Under the pieces are notes generated by a model. It had not been told where the DNA came from. It saw only the letters and a program-made list of their open reading frames with translations, and searched no databases. Shown here one piece after another: positions 43,085-50,690 of a stretch of 64,000 nucleotides of DNA (position 1 is its first letter; every line of letters starts with the position of its first letter). The stretch spans positions 186,001 through 250,000 of the forward strand of contig NZ_CP094532.1 of NCBI RefSeq assembly GCF_022811685.1, given 5' to 3'. Source of the DNA: Chryseobacterium suipulveris. GTDB taxonomy: Bacteria > Bacteroidota > Bacteroidia > Flavobacteriales > Weeksellaceae. The translations under genes and the position numbers were made by a program.

Positions 43085-44259
43085 CCAACAAGCCGGCTGA
43101 GGAGCAAAAAATCCCAGTACTTTACCAAACCGCTTCCGAGACCACTACCATTTTCGATATGGTGATGAAGTATCTGGAAAGCAAGTATGACCTTCGCTTT
43201 AACGCCATCGCCCTGGAGATAGAAATATCGCTAAAGGGAAAGGAGGGCTGGACAGAGCTAAACATCAACTCCCTGCTGATAGAACTCGTACAGGCAGGGA
43301 TGCAAATCACCATGCAGAAGTTGGAGATTCTCGTCCGGAGCCACCTAATAAAGAGATACAACCCGATAGCGGAATACTTTGAAAAACTCACCCGCTGGGA
43401 CGGCGAAGACCATATTCGGAAGCTGGCGGGATTTGTCCGGACCAACGACAGCGAAGCGTTCCGCTACCATCTCGAGAAGTGGCTGACCCGCGCCGTGCTC
43501 TGCGCCCTGAAGAAAGACTATGTCAACAAGCAGTGCCTCGTGCTGGCAAGTTCCAAACAGAACACGGGCAAGACCACCTTCCTGCGGTTCCTCATCCCAG
43601 ACGGGCTCAGGGATTATTATTCCGAAAATGTCACAGTGGACAAGGACGGCATCATCGCCATCTGCAAAAACTTTATCCTCAATGCCGACGAGCTGGCCGT
43701 CCTGTCCAAATCGGATGTCAACACGCTGAAATCCTTCATCTCGATGGGCGGCGCGAAAGTAAGGGTTCCGTATGGGAGAAAGCCGGAGAACATGGATAGG
43801 ATATGTTCCTTTGTTGCCTCCACCAACAGAACAGATTTCCTTACCGACGAGACAGGAAGCGTAAGGTGGCTGGTTTTCGAAGTTTTAAACATTGATTTCG
43901 CCTATGTGGAGGAAATAGAAATAGACAAGGTATGGGCGCAGGCGTACCACAATGCTTTTGAAAGAAAAAATTACCAACCGGAAATGACGCTCTCGGACAT
44001 AGAGGCCAACGAGCTGAGGAACGAGCAGTTTTCCCAGCTTTCACTGGAGCAGGAAATCGTTTCCGCTCACTTCGAGAAATCGAAGGACATCAAGGACTTT
44101 CTTACGGCGACGGACATCGTTGTGGCAATGAACAACGCCCTGAATTTAAGATTGAACAACATCAAGGTCGGAAAGGCGCTCACCAGGCTCAAGTATGAAA
44201 GAATCAAGCATCCGAAACTGCAGGTTTACGGCTACTTGATCCGAAGAAAGATTGACTGA
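43072..44259 (+). CDS. VapE-like P-loop ATPase/helicase
   Basis: A 395-residue protein of the virulence-associated E family. Walker A SSKQNTGKTTFLRFL is at about residues 160-174, with ILNADELAVLSK as Walker B-like, and RVPYGRKPENMDRICSFVAS with VRWLVFEV further on. VapE-type proteins are superfamily 3-like helicases working with primases in replication of satellites and mobile elements. Here a primase-like gene follows after a GGTA-rich gap. The base composition is richer in G+C than its neighbours. Confidence 0.8.
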   Translation: MEEITNKPAEEQKIPVLYQTASETTTIFDMVMKYLESKYDLRFNAIALEIEISLKGKEGWTELNINSLLIELVQAGMQITMQKLEILVRSHLIKRYNPIAEYFEKLTRWDGEDHIRKLAGFVRTNDSEAFRYHLEKWLTRAVLCALKKDYVNKQCLVLASSKQNTGKTTFLRFLIPDGLRDYYSENVTVDKDGIIAICKNFILNADELAVLSKSDVNTLKSFISMGGAKVRVPYGRKPENMDRICSFVASTNRTDFLTDETGSVRWLVFEVLNIDFAYVEEIEIDKVWAQAYHNAFERKNYQPEMTLSDIEANELRNEQFSQLSLEQEIVSAHFEKSKDIKDFLTATDIVVAMNNALNLRLNNIKVGKALTRLKYERIKHPKLQVYGYLIRRKID

Positions 44260-44532
44260 AAGAAAGTTTAAATCCTTGACATTCAATTTATCCTACCTAC
44301 TTACCTAAGTGGACTTACAGAACTCATTTTCAAATTTTTATGAAGGTAATAAAATAGATAAGACTTTACCTAAACTACCATAGTTAAAGAAGGGATCCAA
44401 TTAACAGGTAACAACAAGGTAAGTCATAAAATAATATAACGAACTGATATTCAATTTTTAGGTAGGCAGGTATGGAAAAACGGTAAAAACATAACTGGAT
44501 ATAAAAAAAATAAACTTTAAAAAACACAAAAA
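44260..44532. other. GGTA-rich region, candidate replication origin
   Basis: Nine GGTA/TACC words in about 180 bp. The outer pairs TACCTACTTACCTAA (44294-44308) and TTAGGTAGGCAGGTA (44458-44472) form a 13-of-15 inverted repeat, with AGGTAA/TTACCT words and AT-rich DNA between. It lies between a helicase-like and a primase-like gene, a typical place for an origin. Activity is not shown. Confidence 0.45.
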
Positions 44533-45456
44533 ATGAACTGCAAACAAGCGAACGAGAATATCAGCATCAAAGAAGTAATGGAAAGTTTTTCTCTATTCCC
44601 AAGCAAAGAACATCCGAAAACAGCCTATTATTATGCTATCAATCGACAAGAACGAACGCCAAGTTTATTAGTGAATTATGTGAAAAATATTGCCTTTGAT
44701 TTTGGCACTGGAAAACAATACGATGTCGTGTCGATAGTTCAGGAGCTCAAACAATGCACTGTATCCGATGCTCTTGAATATCTTGAAAAGTTTGATTTTT
44801 CTTTTCAAAAGCAAAAGGGAAATTTAAACAATCCAAAAGAAGAAACTAAATCTTATCAAATATTAGAAGTAAAAGAAGTGTCACATCCAGCGTTGATTGA
44901 ATATTTAAAATATAGAAAACTCGAATCTCAAAAATCTGAACTTCAGGAAATTCATTACGAAATGAATGGGAAGAACTATTTCGGATTAGGATTCAAAAAC
45001 GATTCGGGAGGCTACGAAATCCGCAGCAGTTTTTCCAAAATCTGTCTTGGAAAAAAGGATATCACCACGATAAAAAATAATTCTGCAAACCTCAAGGTTT
45101 TCGAGGGCTTTACCGATTACCTCTCCCATAAAATTTTAGAACCGGAAAAGACACCTTCCGACTATCTAATTCTGAACTCTGTCGCCATGGTTCACAAGAC
45201 ATCAGGGCTTTTTGGAAATTATAAATCTGTCGAAATGTACCTGGATAACGACCGCGCCGGCGAACAGTGCAGGGATTCAATTTTGAAAATTTTCCCGAAG
45301 GCAAATGACCGATCGAATGAATATTTCCTCCATCAAGATCTGAATGATTTCCTGATATCACAGGAAGAAAAGACACTTGAAAATAAGCTTGAAAAAAATC
45401 AAACAGCCATACACGATGCTGAGGGAAACCGGAATATTTACAGGAGAAAAAGATGA
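44533..45456 (+). CDS. Toprim/primase-like protein of the mobile element
   Basis: A 307-residue protein. The N-terminus resembles the CHC2 fold of DnaG primases without its zinc cysteines (QERTPSLLVNYV, then AFDFGTGKQYDVVSIVQ where DnaG has a Cys cluster). A toprim domain follows, with VFEGFTDYLS (Glu) and MYLDNDRAGEQ (DxD). It is probably the element primase, or a nuclease-like relative, working with the VapE-like ATPase. Confidence 0.75.
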   Translation: MNCKQANENISIKEVMESFSLFPSKEHPKTAYYYAINRQERTPSLLVNYVKNIAFDFGTGKQYDVVSIVQELKQCTVSDALEYLEKFDFSFQKQKGNLNNPKEETKSYQILEVKEVSHPALIEYLKYRKLESQKSELQEIHYEMNGKNYFGLGFKNDSGGYEIRSSFSKICLGKKDITTIKNNSANLKVFEGFTDYLSHKILEPEKTPSDYLILNSVAMVHKTSGLFGNYKSVEMYLDNDRAGEQCRDSILKIFPKANDRSNEYFLHQDLNDFLISQEEKTLENKLEKNQTAIHDAEGNRNIYRRKR

Positions 45457-45692
45457 AGATTTATACAAGCCGGGCTGCGCAAAATAAGCACAGGTGGAAT
45501 ACTCTAAAAAAGCTGGGTAAAAACTGGCCATGTATTTAGTGCAAAAAGTACCCAATGTTTACAACAAGCGTATGCTTGCCGTAAAAATCGGGCTTTTTGG
45601 TTTCCTCCTATCGTCGGAAACGCATGTCTGGAACTACGATTCAAGCCCATAGTTTAAAATTATAAAAAAATTAAACACCACATAAACACAAT
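45457..45692. other. Intergenic region with hairpins, candidate oriT
   Basis: Upstream of the mobilization genes. CAAGC-gtatg-type stem CAAGC/GCTTG (45565-45578), GTTTCC/GGAAAC (45600-45621) nested within GGGCTT/AAGCCC (45590-45648), and TGGGTA/TACCCA flanking. Relaxases nick beside such stems, and oriT usually sits next to mob genes. The nick site is not identified. Confidence 0.45.
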
Positions 45693-46169
45693 ATGAAAAA
45701 TGACTTTTTAAAACAGTTTGTAAGACAGATTTCCGAGCAGCAAATTGCAAAGGTTGCCGAAGAAAAAAGAAGGAACCGCTTTCGCGAAATCGGTAGAGAG
45801 GGAGGTTTGAAAAAGAAGACGGCGAACCAATTTTCGAAGGTAGTCTCAGTTCGTTTTACCGAAAAGGAGTTTGAGAAAATTCAAAAGGAGGCTGACTTCT
45901 ACAAACTCAAAATATCAAAATATTTAAGACTGGTTTCAACCGAAAAAGAACTCAAAATAAACGAGTTTCAAACCGACGCGGTTCTGTTGAATTACGGCAA
46001 CAATTTTATAAGGATATCCAATCTGCTCCGGAACAGAGAATGGAATGAGTTTGAAAACAAGAAAGAGATCCTTGAGGAAATTCAAACCACAACGAGGTTG
46101 ATCCGGGAATACCTCTACCAACAAATCATCAAGCATGAACAATTCGGCAACGACGAGGAGGATCAGTAA
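45693..46169 (+). CDS. Mobilization accessory protein (MobC-like, ribbon-helix-helix)
   Basis: A 158-residue basic protein. Residues 40-90 (SVRFTEKEFEKIQKEADFYK, then LKISKYLRL) form a ribbon-helix-helix DNA-binding unit as in MobC-type relaxosome proteins, with a helical C-terminus. It should bind oriT DNA and help the relaxase. Its end overlaps the relaxase start by 35 bp. Confidence 0.75.
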   Translation: MKNDFLKQFVRQISEQQIAKVAEEKRRNRFREIGREGGLKKKTANQFSKVVSVRFTEKEFEKIQKEADFYKLKISKYLRLVSTEKELKINEFQTDAVLLNYGNNFIRISNLLRNREWNEFENKKEILEEIQTTTRLIREYLYQQIIKHEQFGNDEEDQ

Positions 46170-47043
46170 GATCGCGATTGAATACAATGGCAATGACAAA
46201 GGCACGGCGGAATGTATTTATTCCAACAACCTGCTTTCAACAATGCCGGAGGAAAGATTTGAAGAGATGAAGATTGTCGCCGAGAGAAATCCCAATGTCA
46301 AGAAATGGGCTTTGACGGGTTACATTTCTCCACCAAAGGAAGTCGGCGACAGTCTGACGAACGAAGAGTTGAAGGAACTGGCTTTAAAATCATTGAAGGA
46401 TGTGGGACTTACGGAAAATAACCAGGTCGTCCTGGATGTCCACAATTCCACGAAGCAGAAACATATCCATTTCATCGTGAACCGCATAGATGTTTATGGT
46501 AAATGCACGGTAAAATCTGCCAATATCGGGAAACGCTTTGGTGAATCGGTTCGAAATGTCTGCAAAGAGATGAATCTCAAAACAGATGTGGAAATCGGAA
46601 AGGAGAAAAAGCAGCAGATGCTGAAAGTGCTGCAAAACTGTCTGAAGGTCTCAAGAAATTTTGATGACTTGGTCGATTATATGCGGCGATGTGGTTATAA
46701 AGTGACGCTCTCGCAGAATGTGAAGGACGGCGTGTCGGGGATGCGGATTGTGAAACTGAGCGATATTAACGACGAAACCCAGAGGCAGTACCATCCCGGT
46801 TACAAACTTTCCGAGATTACAAACAAACTGAAAATCAAAGATTTCAAAGAAATTCTAAACCGGAATGCGGAAAACCACCAGTCGGCAATTTTCAGTCAGA
46901 GTAATCCACAAACGAACGAAATAAAACATCCGGAAAAATCAGCCCTCAGGGAGATTGAAAATGCCGTGAAGGAACTCCTCAAACCGAGCTACACACCGGC
47001 GGCTGACGACGAATTGCTGAGGAAGAGAAAAAGGAGGCGATAG
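46135..47043 (+). CDS. MobA-type relaxase
   Basis: A 302-residue relaxase/mobilization nuclease. The metal-binding histidines are in DVHNSTKQKHIHFIVNRID (HxH near residue 115), and the N-terminal SATTRRISKIAIEYN region replaces the usual motif I with Tyr candidates (EYN, CIYSNN). The C-terminus is basic (KRKRRR). It would nick oriT for conjugal transfer using another element's transfer machinery, since no type IV secretion genes are seen. Confidence 0.8.
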   Translation: MNNSATTRRISKIAIEYNGNDKGTAECIYSNNLLSTMPEERFEEMKIVAERNPNVKKWALTGYISPPKEVGDSLTNEELKELALKSLKDVGLTENNQVVLDVHNSTKQKHIHFIVNRIDVYGKCTVKSANIGKRFGESVRNVCKEMNLKTDVEIGKEKKQQMLKVLQNCLKVSRNFDDLVDYMRRCGYKVTLSQNVKDGVSGMRIVKLSDINDETQRQYHPGYKLSEITNKLKIKDFKEILNRNAENHQSAIFSQSNPQTNEIKHPEKSALREIENAVKELLKPSYTPAADDELLRKRKRRR

Positions 47044-47074
47044 GTCTTTAAAAAAAACATCAAAAAAAAACAAA

Positions 47075-47659
47075 ATGAACAACAACGAATTTAACAACCA
47101 AGAGAATACAGAAAATTATTCTTCACAAGATGCAGGCATCGAACTTTTGCACCGGGTCATAGAAAGCAATAAGGCAGTAGAAATTTCGGGGAAGGCGATT
47201 TTCCACATATACTGCGATATCAAGGAGGATGTGAAGAAAATCCAGGCACTGGCACATGAAGAAAATCTTAAACGGCAGGCATTGCTTAAATCCATCCCAA
47301 ACAATATTGTGGCGGAATTATCTCCGGACGGTATAAAGCATCTGGAAAAATTCCATCAGAAATCAGATACAGTTAAAAATTGGTTTTTCGGAATCGTAGC
47401 TCTATTGCTGGTTGCATTTTTTATTATAACAGCAACTGTTTATCTCGGAAAAAACTGGTACCGCGAAAGCATCCGCACCAAGACCGAGGTTCGAGAGGAA
47501 ATCCTGGAGGAGATCAAGGATGAAAACAAGGCGATTTATGAAACAGAGCAAGTAAAACAGCTGGAGCACAATACCGCACTAATGAAAAAATGGATGAAGA
47601 AAAATCCAAAGGACGCAGAAAAGTTTTTGAAGTTTAAGGAGGGGTATGAGAGTAGGTAG
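47075..47659 (+). CDS. Single-pass coiled-coil membrane protein of the mob region
   Basis: A 194-residue protein: an acidic N-terminal part, a helical region, one membrane segment (WFFGIVALLLVAFFIITATV, about residues 108-127) and a C-terminal coiled coil (EVREEILEEIKDENKAIYE). It follows the relaxase by 31 bp. Similar proteins occur after mob genes in Bacteroidota elements; it might link the relaxosome to the membrane, which is inference. Confidence 0.65.
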   Translation: MNNNEFNNQENTENYSSQDAGIELLHRVIESNKAVEISGKAIFHIYCDIKEDVKKIQALAHEENLKRQALLKSIPNNIVAELSPDGIKHLEKFHQKSDTVKNWFFGIVALLLVAFFIITATVYLGKNWYRESIRTKTEVREEILEEIKDENKAIYETEQVKQLEHNTALMKKWMKKNPKDAEKFLKFKEGYESR

Positions 47660-47670
47660 ACTAAAAATTA

Positions 47671-47702
47671 TTTGTCCATTCTAAAATAATTCCCTATCTT
47701 TG
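47671..47702 (+). promoter_or_regulatory. Promoter of the metal-resistance cargo
   Basis: TTTG (47671-47674), 20-bp spacer, TATCTTTG (47695-47702), a near-perfect flavobacterial promoter 15 bp before the ATG of the Cys-rich protein. Confidence 0.65.
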
Positions 47703-47717
47703 TGCTGTTTACTTACA

Positions 47718-48134
47718 ATGGTCGGAAATTTTAAAATACTGTTGCTTTCCCTTACACTCGCGTTATTTCTGGCGCCAGGGATTTCCTTAGCTTGCAGCAA
47801 AAAGGATAAGCAGGTTTTTAAATCAGAGGCGCATGCTGAGATTTTCATCAAACAGTCATTCGCGAAATTTCACCCGTCTTGCGACAGCGGCGATTGCAAA
47901 GATGAGTGCTGTCACCCCAAATCACACAATTGCCAAACGGAAGGATGCTCAGGAAACTGTAGCGGAAACCTTTGCAGTTCTGCTCAATACACTGTTTTAG
48001 CGGATAGTAAATTTTTAGAGGATTCTAAAAACGAAGCGTCCGGTTACGATGACAAAAATTCTAATTTCTTTTATCAGAATCCCCATTACTCCGGTGGATT
48101 CCATACCATTTGGGAACCGCCCAAAATAGGTTAA
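47718..48134 (+). CDS. Cysteine-rich exported protein
   Basis: A 138-residue protein with a signal peptide (FKILLLSLTLALFLAPGISL) and nine cysteines; eight lie within about 35 residues (SCDSGDCKDECCHPKSHNC, then EGCSGNCSGNLC), with two histidines. This metallothionein-like cluster could bind Cu, Ag, Hg or Cd in the periplasm. ATG 47718 is used; the TTG at 47700 lies in the promoter. No named family recognised. Confidence 0.65.
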   Translation: MVGNFKILLLSLTLALFLAPGISLACSKKDKQVFKSEAHAEIFIKQSFAKFHPSCDSGDCKDECCHPKSHNCQTEGCSGNCSGNLCSSAQYTVLADSKFLEDSKNEASGYDDKNSNFFYQNPHYSGGFHTIWEPPKIG

Positions 48135-48357
48135 GATCTTCTTTTACAGCCCGAATTGTGTCTGGTCGTGAAGTGTTTATGACACTTTAGCCCGTTCTTT
48201 TTTAGCGGCGCTGTAAATACATTTGAACTTCAAACGCTCCTTTAAGCTCTTTCAAAATAGACTTTCCTTTTTTAGTAAAGGATAATTTGAGGAACCGGAT
48301 GTTCAAAAGCACTTTCTCAAACAAGGAGGCTCAAAATTAACCTTTAACGATAATTTA
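48135..48357. other. Gene-free gap in the cargo
   Basis: Contains AAGTGT-ttatg-ACACTT and CCTTT-tttagt-AAAGG hairpins that may end or attenuate the Cys-rich gene transcript. No gene. Confidence 0.45.
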
Positions 48358-48741
48358 ATGAAGAATATTCTTTTAGGAATACTGGCTTTTGTAGCAGTGT
48401 TCCTCGTTTCCTGCACCAATTCAAAAGCAGAAACTACCCAAATTACCAATGCACAGTTCAAGACCGGCGACATTGTTCCAAACGATCAGGTATGTATGGT
48501 AAACAACGCCTATATGGGCAAAAAACAACTCGAAGTCAAACATGACGGCAAAACCTACTATGGTTGCTGTGAAAACTGCAAACTGAGAATCCCGCAGGAA
48601 GAAAATGCGCGCATGGCGTACGATCCGATATCTCATCAACTCATCGATAAAGCAACCGCAATTATTGCGATTTCCGATAAAAATGACAATGTCGTGTACT
48701 TTGAAAACAAGGCGAACTACGAAGCCTTTTTTAATAAATAA
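48358..48741 (+). CDS. Lipoprotein with TRASH/YHS-like metal-binding domain
   Basis: A 127-residue lipoprotein (lipobox LVS-Cys19). Cysteines at 46 (DQVCMVNNAYMG) and 70, 71, 74 (YYGCCENCK) form a TRASH/YHS-type treble-clef metal site, followed by EENARMAYDP. Such domains bind Cu(I) or other soft metals in resistance operons. It is upstream of the RND pump genes. Confidence 0.75.
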   Translation: MKNILLGILAFVAVFLVSCTNSKAETTQITNAQFKTGDIVPNDQVCMVNNAYMGKKQLEVKHDGKTYYGCCENCKLRIPQEENARMAYDPISHQLIDKATAIIAISDKNDNVVYFENKANYEAFFNK

Positions 48742-48766
48742 AAATAATCTTTAAACTTATAAAATA

Positions 48767-49390
48767 ATGAAAACACTAGTATTCAGCCTTTTGGCAATCG
48801 GCACACTTGCACTCACTTCCTGCAAAGAGAATAAAGAACAGAAAAGCACCACTGAAACTTCCATGAAGCACGATATGAGCACGATGTCGGACAGTTCAGC
48901 GATGGACAGTATGGCAATGGATGCTAAGGTAACCGTGACCGCCGCCAAAAAAACTACCGCTGACCTTACGGAGCTTTATTCTCATTACACCCACCTTACT
49001 TTCGCGTTGTCCGGTGATGATGATAAAGAAGCGGTGATTGCGGCCAAAGGGATCCTCGCTTCTTTTCCCAAAATAGACAAAAACGGTTTTTCTGCTGAAC
49101 AGAAAAAAGAATTTGCTGATCTCGAATCAAGCATCAGTGGACACGCCGAGCACATTGCAGATAACGCCGGAAAGATTGATCATCAGCGCGAACATCTGGA
49201 TTTAATGAGTGCAGATTTTTACGACCTGCTGAAAGATTTCGGAACTCCAAAACCGGTGTACAAAGTATTTTGTCCAATGTATAACGATAACAAAGGCGCT
49301 TTTTGGCTTAGCGATTCACGTGAGGTGAAGAATCCTTATTACGGCAAAGAAATGCTTTCATGTGGCGAGGTTCAGGAAGAAATTAAGTAA
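48767..49390 (+). CDS. DUF3347 lipoprotein
   Basis: A 207-residue lipoprotein (lipobox LTS-Cys19) with a Met/His/Asp-rich linker (SMKHDMSTMSDSSAMDSMAM) that could bind copper or silver. The DUF3347 domain follows (ELYSHYTHLTFALSGDDDKE, and FGTPKPVYKVFCPMYNDNKG ending in LSCGEV). The CPM motif and final Cys suggest metal binding. DUF3347 proteins are often next to CusABC genes; role unproven. Confidence 0.8.
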   Translation: MKTLVFSLLAIGTLALTSCKENKEQKSTTETSMKHDMSTMSDSSAMDSMAMDAKVTVTAAKKTTADLTELYSHYTHLTFALSGDDDKEAVIAAKGILASFPKIDKNGFSAEQKKEFADLESSISGHAEHIADNAGKIDHQREHLDLMSADFYDLLKDFGTPKPVYKVFCPMYNDNKGAFWLSDSREVKNPYYGKEMLSCGEVQEEIK

Positions 49391-49404
49391 AACCGTACAG
49401 AACC

Positions 49405-50688
49405 ATGATTCAAAATTTAATCAAACTGTCCCTCCGCAACAGGTATTTCGTGTTGCTGATAGCAATCGGCCTTTTTATCTGGGGTATTTTTGCGGTAAGG
49501 GACAATCCCATCGATGCCATTCCGGATCTGAGCGAGAACCAGGTCATCGTTTTTACGGAGTGGATGGGCAGAAGTCCCCAGATTATTGAAGATCAGGTGA
49601 CTTTCCCGCTGGTCAGCAACCTTCAGGGAATTCCGAAAATTAAGAACATCCGCGCCTCTTCCATGTTTGGGATGAGCTTCGTGTATGTTATTTTCGAAGA
49701 TAACGTGGATATTTACTGGGCCAGAACCCGGGTAATGGAACGGCTTAACTATGCCCAGCGTTTACTCCCGCAAGACGTTACGCCTACTCTCGGACCGGAT
49801 GGCACCGGTGTAGGTCACGTCTTCTGGTATCATTTCGATGCACCCAAAATGGATTTGGGAGACCAGCGTGCCCTTCAGGACTGGTATGTAAAGTTTGCGC
49901 TTCAGACGGTTCCCGGCGTGGCGGAAGTAGCCTCCTTTGGCGGCTTCGAAAAACAGTACCAACTCATTGTAGATCCTGTAAAACTGCAGTACTATAACGT
50001 CTCTCTGATGGATGTCATGAACAAAGTCAAAGCCAACAATAATGATGTGGGCGGACGTAAATTTGAGATGGCTGATATGGCATACATCATTCGCGGACTG
50101 GGGTACATAAAGAACGTAGCCGATATCGAGGAAATTGCTTTGGGAAATTACAACGGTATTCCTGTGCGTGTGAAAGATATTGGCTCTGTACAGATGGGTG
50201 GTGATCTCCGCCTGGGTATTTTCGACGCGGATGGGGAAGGAGAAGTGGTAGGCGGTATCGTGGTGGCGCGGTATGGCGAAAATGCGGATAAGGTCATCAA
50301 CGATGTGAAAGAGAAAATGAAGGACGTGGAAAAAGGTCTCCCCGAAGGCGTTACCTTCAAAACATCTTACGACCGCAGTACGCTGATTGAAGGGGCAATA
50401 GACAATATCAAAACCAAGCTGATCGAAGAGATCATCGTGGTCGCTATCATTGTGATTCTGTTCCTGTTCCACTGGCGAAGTGCATTCAGTATCATTATTC
50501 AGATTCCGGTCACCATTGCCATCAGCTTTATTCTGCTCAATGCGTTCGGACTTTCATCAAATATTATGTCGCTTACCGGAATTGCACTGGCAATTGGGGT
50601 GATTGTAGATAACGGAATTATCATGTCTGAAAATGCGTATAAAAATCTCTCCGATTGGCAGAACCATCAACAAAATAAAAACCCATAA
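49405..50688 (+). CDS. CusA/CzcA RND pump, N-terminal half
   Basis: A 427-residue protein equal to the first half of a heavy-metal RND permease (usually about 1040-1080 residues). It has the N-terminal helix (FVLLIAIGLFIWGIFAVRD), the porter subdomains with the HME motif region SMFGMSFVYVIFEDNVDIY, and membrane helices 2-4 ending IGVIVDNGIIMSENAYKNLS, where Asp402 is the proton-relay aspartate. It stops at TAA 50686 in the cytoplasmic loop after helix 4, and the remainder starts 2 bp later. Confidence 0.85.
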   Translation: MIQNLIKLSLRNRYFVLLIAIGLFIWGIFAVRDNPIDAIPDLSENQVIVFTEWMGRSPQIIEDQVTFPLVSNLQGIPKIKNIRASSMFGMSFVYVIFEDNVDIYWARTRVMERLNYAQRLLPQDVTPTLGPDGTGVGHVFWYHFDAPKMDLGDQRALQDWYVKFALQTVPGVAEVASFGGFEKQYQLIVDPVKLQYYNVSLMDVMNKVKANNNDVGGRKFEMADMAYIIRGLGYIKNVADIEEIALGNYNGIPVRVKDIGSVQMGGDLRLGIFDADGEGEVVGGIVVARYGENADKVINDVKEKMKDVEKGLPEGVTFKTSYDRSTLIEGAIDNIKTKLIEEIIVVAIIVILFLFHWRSAFSIIIQIPVTIAISFILLNAFGLSSNIMSLTGIALAIGVIVDNGIIMSENAYKNLSDWQNHQQNKNP

Positions 50689-50690
50689 CA

